DNA from: Micavibrio sp.
Lineage (GTDB): Bacteria; Pseudomonadota; Alphaproteobacteria; Micavibrionales; Micavibrionaceae
Assembly: GCA_030824805.1 (NCBI GenBank)
Contig: JAPJRC010000006.1
Span: 1 to 63,412 of the forward strand
Direction of reading: 5' to 3'
Length of the DNA: 63,412 bases
Shown here in pieces: positions 15,453 through 24,635 of the stretch. A program made the position numbers and the translations under genes. The stretch's first letter is position 1. Every line of letters begins with the position of its first letter. The notes below the pieces were generated by a model that saw only the letters and a program-made list of their open reading frames with translations, was not told the DNA's origin and searched no databases.

Positions 15453-15722
15453 TTAGCGGCGGATGCCAAGTTTTTCAATGAGGGCCGCGTAGGCGCCTTC
15501 ATTTTTGCGCTTGAGGTAGTCAAGCAGCTTGCGGCGCGTGGCAACCAGTTTCAGGAGGCCGCGGCGGGAGCTGAAATCTTTTTTGTTGGCTTGCATGTGC
15601 GTGGACAGGTTGTTGATGCGTTCCGTGAGGATCGCTACCTGAACTTCGGGCGAACCCGTGTCGCCTTTTTTCGTGGCGTTGTCAGCGATGAGTTGCTGTT
15701 TCTTTTCTGCTGTGATCGACAT
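15453..15722 (-). CDS. rpsO: 30S ribosomal protein S15
   Basis: The 89-residue protein is a full-length S15, with the typical MSITAEKKQQLIADNATKKG start, TGSPEVQVAILTERINNL, and the helix with HMQANKKDFSSRRGLLKLV. S15 binds 16S rRNA early in 30S assembly. It follows truB by 18 bases and closes the nusA-infB-rbfA-truB-rpsO operon with a terminator. Confidence 0.98.
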   Translation of the reverse strand: MSITAEKKQQLIADNATKKGDTGSPEVQVAILTERINNLSTHMQANKKDFSSRRGLLKLVATRRKLLDYLKRKNEGAYAALIEKLGIRR

Positions 15723-15740
15723 CGTCTTTTCCTTTTCTAT

Positions 15741-16682
15741 CTAGACATTAAAAATGCGGATCGGATGAAGTTCCGGTCCTTCCACTTCGACGATGGCGAT
15801 TGCCTTCTTTTCAAAAGTGGTCAGCGCGGTGACAATGTTTTTTCCTTCCCATGCAATTCCCGCTTGAGACATACGCTCGAGATCGGGTTTCGAAAGGAGG
15901 GTTAGAACATTGCCGTTCTTCAACCGGGTTGCTTCCTGTTCCCTCAAGGCCAGAACCGGGATGTCGTCCAGGGCGGTCTGAAGGGGAAGCAATACCTGCT
16001 CCGGTGAGGGTTTATCGCCATTTTGTTGGAAAATGTCCAGTGAAATAGCGCGCTCCAGCGTGAACGGGCCGACGGCGGCGCGCTCCAGCTTGGAAATATA
16101 GCCGTAACAGCCCAGTTTCTGGCCCATATCACGGGCAAGGGAGCGGACATACGTGCCTTTGCCGCAAACACAGCGGAAAGAGGCCTTATCGGCCGAATAC
16201 TCTGTGATTTCAATGTGTTCTATATAGACGGTTCGGGTCTTTAGTTCGAATTCCTCGCCCTCGCGCGCAAGATCGTAGGCGCGTTCGCCGTCGACTTTGA
16301 TGGCCGAAAACTGGGGCGGGACCTGATCGATTTCGCCATGGAATGAGGGGAGCAAAGCTTCGATATCGGCGCGGGAAGGGCGCGCGTCCGAGATTTTCAT
16401 GGCGGCGCCTTCGGCATCGTCCGTCGTGCGCTGTTCGCCCCATGTAACCTCGAAATTGTAGGTTTTGATGCTGTCCTGAACATAAGGAACCGTCTTGGTC
16501 GCTTCACCAAGCGCGATCGGCAGGATGCCGGATGCCAGCGGATCGAGTGTGCCGGCATGGCCCGCCTTTTGCGGTTTCAACACGCGTTTTACGGCCGCAA
16601 GGGCCTGTGTCGAGGTCATGCCAACCGGCTTGTTCAGATTGATCCAACCATCAATCTTGTCGCCTTTTTTGCGTCGGGCCAT
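15741..16682 (-). CDS. truB: tRNA pseudouridine(55) synthase
   Basis: TruB makes pseudouridine 55 in the T-loop of tRNAs. The 313-residue protein has the catalytic Asp47 in GHAGTLDPLASGILPI, the VPPQFSAIKVDGERAY loop and YVRSLARDMG. Its start is 5 bases after the rbfA stop, so translation is probably coupled. Confidence 0.97.
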   Translation of the reverse strand: MARRKKGDKIDGWINLNKPVGMTSTQALAAVKRVLKPQKAGHAGTLDPLASGILPIALGEATKTVPYVQDSIKTYNFEVTWGEQRTTDDAEGAAMKISDARPSRADIEALLPSFHGEIDQVPPQFSAIKVDGERAYDLAREGEEFELKTRTVYIEHIEITEYSADKASFRCVCGKGTYVRSLARDMGQKLGCYGYISKLERAAVGPFTLERAISLDIFQQNGDKPSPEQVLLPLQTALDDIPVLALREQEATRLKNGNVLTLLSKPDLERMSQAGIAWEGKNIVTALTTFEKKAIAIVEVEGPELHPIRIFNV

Positions 16683-16687
16683 CGGCG

Positions 16688-17071
16688 TTATTCCTGGTCG
16701 GAGTATTTAATGTTGCTGATGATGCCTTCGAGCTTGGTCGCCTTGTCGAAGGTTTCGTCTTTGCGGAATTGCAGCTTGGGTGTGAACTTGAGCTGCGTCT
16801 GGCGGGCGATTTCCTTCTGGAAGTTGAACGCTTCTTCGTTCAGCGCCGGAAGGATTTCATCCATTGCGTGCCCACCCAGAGACATCACATAGGCCGTTGC
16901 GTGTTTGAGGTCAGGCGACACACGCACCTCGGTCACCGTAATGCTTGATGCCTTGTCCATGAGAACAGGTTCATAGAAATGACCGCGGGCGAGCGCCTGC
17001 GCGATCACATGCTTGATCTGCTCACCGACGCGCAGCATGCGCTGCGATGGTTGATTTGTGGTTGATCTCAC
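16688..17071 (-). CDS. rbfA: ribosome-binding factor A
   Basis: RbfA matures the 16S rRNA 5' end and aids cold adaptation. The 127-residue protein shows RMLRVGEQIKHVIAQAL, the strand-rich KH-like core ITVTEVRVSPDLKHATAYVM and RKDETFDKATKLEGII. It begins with GTG at 17071, whose last two bases belong to the TGA of the preceding small gene (GTGA overlap). Confidence 0.95.
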   Translation of the reverse strand: MRSTTNQPSQRMLRVGEQIKHVIAQALARGHFYEPVLMDKASSITVTEVRVSPDLKHATAYVMSLGGHAMDEILPALNEEAFNFQKEIARQTQLKFTPKLQFRKDETFDKATKLEGIISNIKYSDQE

Positions 17072-17265
17072 AGTTTCAAACCCTGCGTTGCGCGCGCCGC
17101 GAAGCGCTTGCGGTGTTCTTCATAACGATCGAGGTCTTCTTTCGAATGAGTGGAAGGCTTTTCAGGCTCGGCGGCAGGAGCGCCGAACCACGCCTCCTGC
17201 AGACGATCCGCACTGAAGCCTTCGCCAAACATTTCGTCGGTGTATTCGTCTATCGTTCTCTTCAT
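17068..17265 (-). CDS. hypothetical protein between infB and rbfA
   Basis: A 65-residue charged protein from the ATG at 17265, starting 2 bases after the infB stop and overlapping rbfA by 4 bases, so it is translated as part of the operon. It begins MKRTIDEYTDEMFGEGFSAD and ends in a basic helix EEHRKRFAARATQG. There is no recognised family. Its tight packing between two translation-factor genes argues that it is real. Confidence 0.75.
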   Translation of the reverse strand: MKRTIDEYTDEMFGEGFSADRLQEAWFGAPAAEPEKPSTHSKEDLDRYEEHRKRFAARATQGLKL

Positions 17266-17267
17266 GA

Positions 17268-19829
17268 CTATGCCAGCGTACGGGCCTCGGAGATAACGTC
17301 GAAGCACTCGATAACATCGCCTTCGCGGATGTCTTCGTAGTTTTCAAACGCCATACCGCATTCCGTGCCCTCTTTGACTTCCTTGACTTCGTCCTTGAAG
17401 CGCTTGAGGGTTTTGAGCGTGCCTTCGTGAATGACAACATCGTCGCGAAGCAGACGGACTTTGGAGCCGCGTTTGACGACGCCTGTCGTAACCATACAGC
17501 CCGCGATTTTTCCGGCCTTCGTAATGTTGAACACCTGACGGATTTGCGCCTGGCCCAGATATTCTTCGCGCAGTGTCGGGGACAACATGCCCGAAAGGAC
17601 CGCTTTCGCATCATCGATAACGTTGTAGATGATGTTGTAGTAGCGGATCTGGACGCCATCGCGTTCCGATTGCTGGCGGGCCTGTGCGTTCGCACGGACG
17701 TTAAAGCCGATAACCAGAGCGTTCGAGGCTTTTGCAAGCGTGATATCGGATTCCGTGATCGCGCCGACACCGGAGTGCAGAACCTGAATGCCGATTTCGG
17801 TGCTTTCTTCGGTCAGCTTGTTCAGAGAGCCGATGATAGCCTCGACAGAGCCATGCACGTCGCCCTTGATAAGAACAGGAAGAATTTTCTTTTCGCCGGC
17901 AACTTTTGCGGCGGCCAGAATATCTTCGAAGCTCTTGCCCTGGCGGTTGGTCGACATGGCAGCGGAAGCTTTTTCACGCTTCTTGCGCGCGCGGTATTCG
18001 GATACTTCGCGGGCTTTTGCTTCGTTTTCGACAACGTTGAGGATGTCACCAGCTTCCGGCGTACCATTAAGGCCGAGCACCGAAACAGGCTGGCCCGGTA
18101 CGGCTTGCGGAATCTGTTCGCCCTTGTCGTTGTAGAGCGCACGGACACGGCCCCATTCGGAACCGACGACAAAGATATCGCCTTGCTTGAGCGTACCGCG
18201 TTGAACCAGAACGGTTGCCACGGAACCACGGCCGACTTCCATTTTGGATTCGACAACGGCACCTTCGGCAGGACGGTTCGGGTTGACTTTGAGTTCGAGG
18301 ACTTCAGCCTGCAGAAGGATTGCTTCCTCGAGTTTGTCGAGGTTCATTTTCTTCTTCGCGGATATTTCGACCATCATCGTGTCGCCGCCCAGGGATTCAA
18401 CCACGACTTCGTGTTGCAGAAGATCGTTGATGACTTTCTGGACGTTTGCATCCGGAAGGTCGATCTTGTTGACGGCCACGATCATCGGAACCTTAGCGGC
18501 CTTGGCGTGGTTAATTGCCTCGATCGTCTGCGGCATGATGGAATCGTTTGCGGCAACCACGAGAACGACAATGTCGGTAACGTTGGCACCGCGTGCACGC
18601 ATCTCGGTAAAGGCCGCGTGACCAGGTGTGTCAAGGAAGGTGATTTTCGCACCGGATTCGAGCTGTACCTGATAGGCGCCGATATGCTGTGTGATACCGC
18701 CCGCTTCGCCGCTAACAACGTCTGTAGAACGCAGCGCGTCGAGCAGGGAGGTCTTACCGTGGTCGACGTGACCCATAATCGTAACAACCGGCGGACGTGA
18801 AACCATGTTTTCGGCTTTGTCTTCTTCGCCGCCCAGATTGGTTTCAACATCGGATTCCGTTACGCGTTTGAACGTGTGACCAAAGTCGCCAACGATCAAT
18901 TCCGCTGTGTCGGCATCAATGGATTGGTTGATCGTCGCCATGACGCCCATCTTCATGAGCGCCTTGATGACATCTGCCGCGCGTTCAGCCATACGGTTTG
19001 CAAGTTCCTGCACCGTAATGACTTCGGGAATGATAACCTCGCGGAAAACCTTTTGTGCAGGCTCTTTCGGGCCGCCCATAAGTTTGCGGGCTTTCTCGCG
19101 GGCGCGCTTTACGGCCGCGAGCGAACGTCCGCCGTCACGCTCGTCGTCACCCAGAACTTTGGATACGGTGATTTTACCACCGCCGCGGCGATTGTTGTCA
19201 TCATTGCCACGGCTTGGCTGACGCGTGTTGCCACGCTTCATGCGGTCGCGCATGGAAGAGGAATCGTCGTCGCTATCGCGGCCACCGGTGGGTGCGGGAC
19301 GGCCCGTAAACGGGGCCGACGGTGTGGACGGTGCGGTAAAAGAACGGACCTGATCCTGACGTTGACGGTCTGCCTCTTGCTGACGCGCTTTCTCTTCGGC
19401 CTCGATTTTTTCGAGTTCTTCAAGTTCGCGGCGACGCAGTTCTTCCAGATCCGGCTTGGCGTTTTCTTCCTTGGTCGGAGCTTTATTTACCGCAAAGCCG
19501 ATACCTTCAGTGTTCGGCGCACGTTCCTTTTTCGGTTGCGACAGCGCCTCGCGGAGTGCTTTGGCGCGTGCATCGCGTTCTTCGGATGTGAGGTTATGAA
19601 GATCGGAGGTAGAGAAATCATCACCACCGGACGCAGGCTGCGGGGCATTGTCTTCCGGTTTTGACACACGGCGGCGGCGTACTTCGACCACCGTACCGCG
19701 TGAGGAGCTTCCACCCGTAAGGTTCTGGCGTGCCTGTGCGGCCGCATTGCCTTTGAGGCTCAGCGTTCCCGCAGGCTTTGCGCCGAGGGTAAGGGGTTTC
19801 TTTTCTTTGTCTTCTTTGCTTTCGCTCAT
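17268..19829 (-). CDS. infB: translation initiation factor IF-2
   Basis: IF-2 is the GTPase that delivers initiator tRNA to the 30S subunit. The 853-residue protein has a charged, Arg/Gln-rich N-terminal region, the IF2_N-like segment VITVQELANRMAERAADVIK, GTPase motifs VTIMGHVDHGKTSLLD, DTPGHAAFTEMRARG and NKIDLPDAN, and the C-terminal initiator-tRNA domain. It starts 47 bases after nusA; the small ylxR gene often found between them is absent. Confidence 0.98.
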   Translation of the reverse strand: MSESKEDKEKKPLTLGAKPAGTLSLKGNAAAQARQNLTGGSSSRGTVVEVRRRRVSKPEDNAPQPASGGDDFSTSDLHNLTSEERDARAKALREALSQPKKERAPNTEGIGFAVNKAPTKEENAKPDLEELRRRELEELEKIEAEEKARQQEADRQRQDQVRSFTAPSTPSAPFTGRPAPTGGRDSDDDSSSMRDRMKRGNTRQPSRGNDDNNRRGGGKITVSKVLGDDERDGGRSLAAVKRAREKARKLMGGPKEPAQKVFREVIIPEVITVQELANRMAERAADVIKALMKMGVMATINQSIDADTAELIVGDFGHTFKRVTESDVETNLGGEEDKAENMVSRPPVVTIMGHVDHGKTSLLDALRSTDVVSGEAGGITQHIGAYQVQLESGAKITFLDTPGHAAFTEMRARGANVTDIVVLVVAANDSIMPQTIEAINHAKAAKVPMIVAVNKIDLPDANVQKVINDLLQHEVVVESLGGDTMMVEISAKKKMNLDKLEEAILLQAEVLELKVNPNRPAEGAVVESKMEVGRGSVATVLVQRGTLKQGDIFVVGSEWGRVRALYNDKGEQIPQAVPGQPVSVLGLNGTPEAGDILNVVENEAKAREVSEYRARKKREKASAAMSTNRQGKSFEDILAAAKVAGEKKILPVLIKGDVHGSVEAIIGSLNKLTEESTEIGIQVLHSGVGAITESDITLAKASNALVIGFNVRANAQARQQSERDGVQIRYYNIIYNVIDDAKAVLSGMLSPTLREEYLGQAQIRQVFNITKAGKIAGCMVTTGVVKRGSKVRLLRDDVVIHEGTLKTLKRFKDEVKEVKEGTECGMAFENYEDIREGDVIECFDVISEARTLA

Positions 19830-19876
19830 TACTTCACATCTATACGTTTAAAAGGTTGAAGGGCGGGAGGCTCGGA

Positions 19877-21373
19877 TTAAGCGACCTGCTCCTCTTCAGC
19901 GAACCAGCTTTCGCGCGCCTTCATGATGAGATCTTCGGCATTCTTGCGGGTGATGGAACCTTCGCCGAGAATTTCGACCAGTTCATCCGTTGCGAGATCC
20001 GCAAAGTCATCTTTGGACTTCACGCCGCCTTCACCCAGCTTGATGATTTGCTGGGGTGTCAGGCCGTCCATGGTCAGGAGATCTTCCTGAATGCCAAGTT
20101 TTTCGCTCTGCTCTTTCAGTTTCTTATCGAGCTCATCAAGCCATGTGTTGGCGCGGTTGATAAGTTCGGCGCCGACATCTTCATCGAAGCCCTGAATCTG
20201 CATCATTTCATCAACCGATGTGTCGGCGATTTCTTCGATGCTTGCGAAACCTTCGGCCACCAACAGGTGTGCGATAACTTCGTCGACGTCCAGCGCTTCG
20301 ATAAACAGCGAGGAGCGGACCTTGAATTCTTCGGCACGGCGTGCGGATTCTTCGGCTTCGGTCATGATGTCGATAGCCCAGCCGCAAAGCAGCGAGGCAA
20401 GACGCACGTTCTGGCCGCGGCGGCCGATGGCGAGCGAGAGTTGCTCTTCCGGCACGACAACATCCATACGTTTCTTGTCTTCGTCGAGAACGACCTTGGC
20501 AACCTGTGCGGGCTGCAGAGCGTTGACGATAAACGTAGCGATATCCTGGGACCAAGGAACGATGTCGATCTTCTCGCCCTGCAGTTCGCCGACAACGGCC
20601 TGAACGCGGGAGCCGCGCATACCGACGCAAGCGCCGACAGGGTCGATGGAAGAATCGCGGGATACAACAGCGATTTTGGCGCGGGAACCCGGGTCGCGGG
20701 CAACGGCTTTGATCTCGATGATGCCATCATAGATTTCAGGCACTTCCTGCTTGAACAGGGCGGCCATGAATTGCGGGTGCGAGCGCGAGAGGAAAATTTG
20801 CGGGCCGCGTTGTTCCTGACGCACATCGTATATGTACGCACGAACGCGGTCGCCAACCTTCAGGTGTTCGCGGGGCAGGGATTCATCGCGGCGGAGAAGG
20901 CCTTCGCCCTTGCCGCCGATATCAACCGTCGTGTTGCCGTATTCAACGCGTTTGACAACGCCATTGATGACTTCGCCGACGCGGTCTTTGAATTCGTGGA
21001 ACTGGCGCTCGCGCTCGGCTTCGCGCACTTTCTGCACGATAACCTGTTTCGCGGTTTGCGCTGCGATACGGCCGAAATCGAGCGGAGGAAGATCGTCGAT
21101 CAGGAATTCGCCGAGCGCTGCGTCTTTCTTGATACGCTTTGCTTGGTCCGGCGTCAGCTGGCGCACTTCGTCTTCGACGGTTTCAACAACTTCGCGGTAG
21201 CGCTTCAGGTCGATGAGGCCGGATTTGCGGTCGATGGTGGCGCGGATGTCATGGTCGTGTCCGTATTTTGCACGGGCAGCCTTTTGAATGGCTTCTTCCA
21301 TGGCTTCCAGAACGATTGTTCTGTCGATATTTTTTTCGCGGGCGACAGCATCGGCAACTTGCAGCAATTCCAT
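19877..21373 (-). CDS. nusA: transcription termination/antitermination factor NusA
   Basis: NusA binds RNA polymerase and modulates pausing, termination and antitermination. The 498-residue protein shows the N-terminal polymerase-binding domain (MELLQVADAVAREKNIDR), an S1 domain, two KH domains (GACVGMRGSRVQAVVGEL and LSLAIGRRGQNVRLAS) and C-terminal acidic repeats, here ending in helix-hairpin-helix segments. It is 32 bases downstream of rimP. Confidence 0.97.
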   Translation of the reverse strand: MELLQVADAVAREKNIDRTIVLEAMEEAIQKAARAKYGHDHDIRATIDRKSGLIDLKRYREVVETVEDEVRQLTPDQAKRIKKDAALGEFLIDDLPPLDFGRIAAQTAKQVIVQKVREAERERQFHEFKDRVGEVINGVVKRVEYGNTTVDIGGKGEGLLRRDESLPREHLKVGDRVRAYIYDVRQEQRGPQIFLSRSHPQFMAALFKQEVPEIYDGIIEIKAVARDPGSRAKIAVVSRDSSIDPVGACVGMRGSRVQAVVGELQGEKIDIVPWSQDIATFIVNALQPAQVAKVVLDEDKKRMDVVVPEEQLSLAIGRRGQNVRLASLLCGWAIDIMTEAEESARRAEEFKVRSSLFIEALDVDEVIAHLLVAEGFASIEEIADTSVDEMMQIQGFDEDVGAELINRANTWLDELDKKLKEQSEKLGIQEDLLTMDGLTPQQIIKLGEGGVKSKDDFADLATDELVEILGEGSITRKNAEDLIMKARESWFAEEEQVA

Positions 21374-21405
21374 TGTCTTTTCCTTTTTGGTCCTTTGACA
21401 GTGCG

Positions 21406-21909
21406 TTAGTTTGTTACAGTTTCTTTTTTCTTTGTGGCCTTGATCAGTTCGTCGGTGAGCACGAGGCGGGCCTTTTTGATAGCGGCCATTTCAAACCTGT
21501 GTTCCACGTTGTCGACAACCATGGTCACGAATCCTTCTTTCACGCCGGAAAGTTTGCCCCGGAATTTTTTGCGGCCTTCGTCACCGACGCCATCATCCAG
21601 TTCCAGCTTGGCATCGAAGCCCGTGTATTTCTCGAAATCATCCGCCTTTATAAGAGGGCGATCGATGCCGGGAGAGCTGATTTCCAGCGTGTATGCGCCG
21701 GGGATCGGATCTTCCACTTCGAGCACGGGAGAGAGCATCTTGTTGATCGCTGTGCAATCGTCGAGACTCAGATTTCCCGTCTTCGGGTCTTCGGCCAGGA
21801 TTTGAAGCACGCCACTTTTGAATTCCAACTGGACCAGATCAAAACCCAGATCCTGTAAAACAGGTTGCGCAATTCCAATCAGTTTGTGTTCCAGCGGTGT
21901 ATTCTTCAT
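21406..21909 (-). CDS. rimP: ribosome maturation factor RimP
   Basis: RimP assists 30S subunit maturation. The 167-residue protein contains the family core YTLEISSPGIDRPL, with LDDCTAINKMLSPVLEVEDPI before it and a short SH3-like C-terminal domain. It is the first gene of the rimP-nusA-infB operon, preceded by a terminator that separates it from trmB. Confidence 0.95.
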   Translation of the reverse strand: MKNTPLEHKLIGIAQPVLQDLGFDLVQLEFKSGVLQILAEDPKTGNLSLDDCTAINKMLSPVLEVEDPIPGAYTLEISSPGIDRPLIKADDFEKYTGFDAKLELDDGVGDEGRKKFRGKLSGVKEGFVTMVVDNVEHRFEMAAIKKARLVLTDELIKATKKKETVTN

Positions 21910-21944
21910 AGTCCCTAAACTTGCCTAAGTGCCTGATTGGTAAC

Positions 21945-21971
21945 AAAAAAGGCGGGGTTCTTTCGAAGCCC
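21945..21971 (-). terminator. terminator between trmB and rimP
   Basis: On the minus strand GGGCTTC and GAACCCC pair with one mismatch around GAAA, then GCC and six T residues. It lies 54 bases after trmB and 36 before rimP, so it could end the metK-trmB transcript or attenuate read-through into rimP. Confidence 0.6.
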
Positions 21972-22024
21972 ACCAATCATACGATCAGGATTTGATCTTT
22001 ATATACGCCTGAAGAGGCCCTATT

Positions 22025-22741
22025 TCAAGCCTTTTTAAATAGAAGATACGTTTCCTTGCGGCCTGCCTCTGTGCCTTTGGCGGCGTAACGCGTGGTAAGG
22101 AACCAGTCTTTCGGAGTGGTGTACCAGTCTTTGCTGGATTGTGCTTCCCATTCGAAGCCGCCGTGGTTGACGGTTTCCGTTGCCATCCATTCGGCCAGTG
22201 CGTCGACATCGGTCGCCATGATAAACCTGCCGCCGGGTTTGAGGATGCGGTGATATTCCACCAGTGTTTCGGCGCGGACAATGCGGCGCTTGTGGTGTTT
22301 CTTCTTCGGCCACGGATCGGGGTTCAATATATAAAGTGTGTCAATGCTCTCGGATTTGAGCGATCTGCAAAGCATGACGGCATCATCCATCCATACGCGG
22401 ATGTTGGACTGGTCCATATCCTTGATGCTCTTCAGGAACATCGACATGCCGTTGATGAAAGGCTCGACACCGATGTAGTTCCGGTCGGGGCGCTGCGCCA
22501 TCATCATTTGCGTGTGCTCTCCGTTACCGAAGCCGATTTCAAGCACGATGTCTTTTTGGTCTTCGAACAAGGAATTCGGATCGAGCGACGCGTCTTCTTT
22601 TAAATCCGCAAGGTCAAGCGTCAGTTCTGGCAGGAGTGTTTCAAGCACATCCTGACGCGATGCGCTCATCGGACGCCCGAGGCGGCGTCCGAACACGCGT
22701 TTTTTTGCTTCCTGTGTGAAGGCTGCCGGTATCTTTCCCAT
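22025..22741 (-). CDS. trmB: tRNA (guanine-N7-)-methyltransferase
   Basis: TrmB makes m7G46 in tRNA variable loops using S-adenosylmethionine. In its 238 residues are the SAM site VLEIGFGNGEHTQ, the family motif LNPDPWPKKKHHKRR and the C-terminal TRYAAKGTEAGR. It follows metK by 15 bases, so the SAM producer and user are co-transcribed, as in many alphaproteobacteria. Confidence 0.96.
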   Translation of the reverse strand: MGKIPAAFTQEAKKRVFGRRLGRPMSASRQDVLETLLPELTLDLADLKEDASLDPNSLFEDQKDIVLEIGFGNGEHTQMMMAQRPDRNYIGVEPFINGMSMFLKSIKDMDQSNIRVWMDDAVMLCRSLKSESIDTLYILNPDPWPKKKHHKRRIVRAETLVEYHRILKPGGRFIMATDVDALAEWMATETVNHGGFEWEAQSSKDWYTTPKDWFLTTRYAAKGTEAGRKETYLLFKKA

Positions 22742-22756
22742 GAAGGGGCTTTTAAA

Positions 22757-23944
22757 TTAGCCCAGAATATCCTGCAAGGGTTTTACGAGATCGGTCTTTT
22801 CCCAGCTGAAGCCGCCATCCGCTTCCGGCTTGCGGCCAAAATGTCCGTAAGAGGCCGTGCGGGCATAGATCGGGCGGTTCAGGTTCAGATGCTCGCGGAT
22901 GCCGCGCGGGGAAAGGTTCATAACCTTGCCGATAGCGTTTGCAATCGCGGCTTCATCCACCGTGCCGGTGCCATGCGTGTTTACGTACAGGGAAATAGGC
23001 TTGGAAACGCCGATCGCGTACGAAACCTGCAATGTGCATCTTTCTGCATAACCTGCGGCCACGATGTTTTTGGCTACATAACGGGCAGCGTAGGCCGCGG
23101 AACGGTCAACTTTTGTGGGGTCTTTGCCCGAGAATGCGCCGCCGCCATGGGGGGCGGAACCGCCATAGGTGTCGACGATGATCTTACGGCCCGTAAGACC
23201 GGAATCGCCAACGGGACCGCCGATAACGAAGCGTCCGGTTGGGTTGATGTAAAGTTCTTCTTCCGATGGCATCCATCCATCCGGCAATACCTTCTGGATA
23301 TAAGGAATAACAATCGCGCGAACATCGTCTTGAGACAGACCATCTATATGCTGGGTAGAAACAACCACTGCATTTGCGCGGACAGGCTTGCCGTCGCGGT
23401 ATTCCAGCGAAACTTGCGATTTAGCATCCGGACCGAGTTTGTTCAGAATGCCCTTGTGGCGGTCTTCCGCAAGCAGGCGCAGAATCTGGTGGCTGTAATG
23501 AATGGCAGCCGGCATCAACTCTTCGGTTTCCGTGCAGGCATAACCGAACATAATGCCTTGGTCGCCGGCGCCTTCGTCCTTGTTGCCGGATGCATCGACG
23601 CCTTGCGCGATGTCAGCGGACTGTCCGTGTACGCGGCAGTCAATTTTCACATTTTTCCAGTGAAAGCCTTCTTGTTCATAGCCGATTTTTTTGATCGTCT
23701 GGCGTGCCAGGTCTTCCATGACTTCTTTGGTGATGGAGGCGGGACCGCGCACTTCGCCAACAAGACCTACGAAATCTGTCGTTACGCACGTGTCGACGGC
23801 CGTGCGGGCTTCGGGCTCTTCGGAAATGAAGCGGTCAACAATCGCGTCCGAAATCTGGTCGCAGATTTTATCCGGGTGTCCTTCGGAGACGGATTCACTG
23901 GTGAAAATAAAATCGCTAAGGGCGAGATCGGGTTGGGGTTTCAT
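22757..23944 (-). CDS. metK: S-adenosylmethionine synthetase
   Basis: MetK joins methionine and ATP to make S-adenosylmethionine. It has the signatures FTSESVSEGHPDKICDQISD, GAGDQGIMFGYA and GGGAFSGKDPTKVDRSAAY. I start it at the ATG at 23944 (395 residues); a TTG four codons upstream (23956) is possible because AAGG stands nine bases before it. The leader to 24032 was examined for a SAM riboswitch; none was convincing. Confidence 0.97.
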   Translation of the reverse strand: MKPQPDLALSDFIFTSESVSEGHPDKICDQISDAIVDRFISEEPEARTAVDTCVTTDFVGLVGEVRGPASITKEVMEDLARQTIKKIGYEQEGFHWKNVKIDCRVHGQSADIAQGVDASGNKDEGAGDQGIMFGYACTETEELMPAAIHYSHQILRLLAEDRHKGILNKLGPDAKSQVSLEYRDGKPVRANAVVVSTQHIDGLSQDDVRAIVIPYIQKVLPDGWMPSEEELYINPTGRFVIGGPVGDSGLTGRKIIVDTYGGSAPHGGGAFSGKDPTKVDRSAAYAARYVAKNIVAAGYAERCTLQVSYAIGVSKPISLYVNTHGTGTVDEAAIANAIGKVMNLSPRGIREHLNLNRPIYARTASYGHFGRKPEADGGFSWEKTDLVKPLQDILG

Positions 23945-24032
23945 AGCAGCTTTCAAGATATAGACCTTAATTTAAGAGTATCGATAAAAAAGTCCGACGA
24001 TCCTAAATCTTGTGCTTTGGTCTTGCAAGCAA

Positions 24033-24503
24033 TCAATTGTCCTGATTTTTCAGGTTCTCAGCCATGCTTTTAACGAGCTTGAACAGGTCTTTGCGCAGCT
24101 TTGGGTTCTCGATGGAGTAATAGGTGCGGATGAGTTCAAGCGTTTCTTTGCGCTTCATAACGTCTTCCTGGCCCTCAAAGCCGGCTTGGTCGTTCTCCGC
24201 GAAGCCAAGCGCATTTTTATTTTCGTTAGAGCCATAGCTTTCGAAGAAGAAGTTTACGGGGATTTCCAGAACCTTGCTGAATTCGTACAAACGGCTTGCG
24301 CTAACGCGGTTTGCGCCGTTTTCGTATTTTTGAATTTGTTGAAAGGTGATGCCAACCTGCTCGGCCAGTTTTTCCTGGCTCAAACCCAGCAATGCTCTGC
24401 GCTGACGAAGTTGGAGGCCGACATGTTCGTCAATCGAATTCGCGCGACCTTTCTTCTTTGTCACCATGGCTTTGGTTGGTTTGCTTTTGAGAGATGGAGG
24501 CAT
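24033..24503 (-). CDS. XRE-family transcriptional regulator (PraR-like)
   Basis: The 156-residue protein has a Cro/CI helix-turn-helix: VGLQLRQRRALLGLSQEKLA then VGITFQQIQKYENGANRVSA, followed by a C-terminal helical region ending ELIRTYYSIENPKLRKDLFK. The same gene sits between lnt and metK in rhizobia, where the PraR regulator (biofilm and quorum sensing) belongs to this family; orthology here is inferred from position and fold. The conserved RxTYYxIxNPxxRxxxxxLV end is typical. A palindrome upstream (24619-24634) may be an operator. Confidence 0.9.
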   Translation of the reverse strand: MPPSLKSKPTKAMVTKKKGRANSIDEHVGLQLRQRRALLGLSQEKLAEQVGITFQQIQKYENGANRVSASRLYEFSKVLEIPVNFFFESYGSNENKNALGFAENDQAGFEGQEDVMKRKETLELIRTYYSIENPKLRKDLFKLVKSMAENLKNQDN

Positions 24504-24618
24504 TGAGTGATTAAACCAAATTACTTAGAGTTTATACAAAGGATGTAATGCCATATCGGTTTATGGCAACGCAAGCCTATCAATGCGTACCTAAGTATGC
24601 AAGGGGAGTTTTATAAGA

Positions 24619-24634
24619 CTATTCTTAAGAATAG
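24619..24634. repeat. 16-base perfect palindrome, candidate operator
   Basis: CTATTCTTAAGAATAG lies one base beyond the lnt stop codon and about 115 bases upstream of the xre start. It is self-complementary over its full length without a loop, which suits a dimeric DNA-binding protein better than a terminator, and no T-run follows. Confidence 0.5.
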
Positions 24635-24635
24635 A

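Noticed and set aside
17427..18800. Long plus-strand frame opposite infB
   Set aside because: Same shadow effect; infB is complete with all GTPase motifs.
23945..24032. SAM riboswitch before metK
   Set aside because: No SAM-II or SAM-V-like pseudoknot could be built from the bases; only an unpaired T-run was seen.
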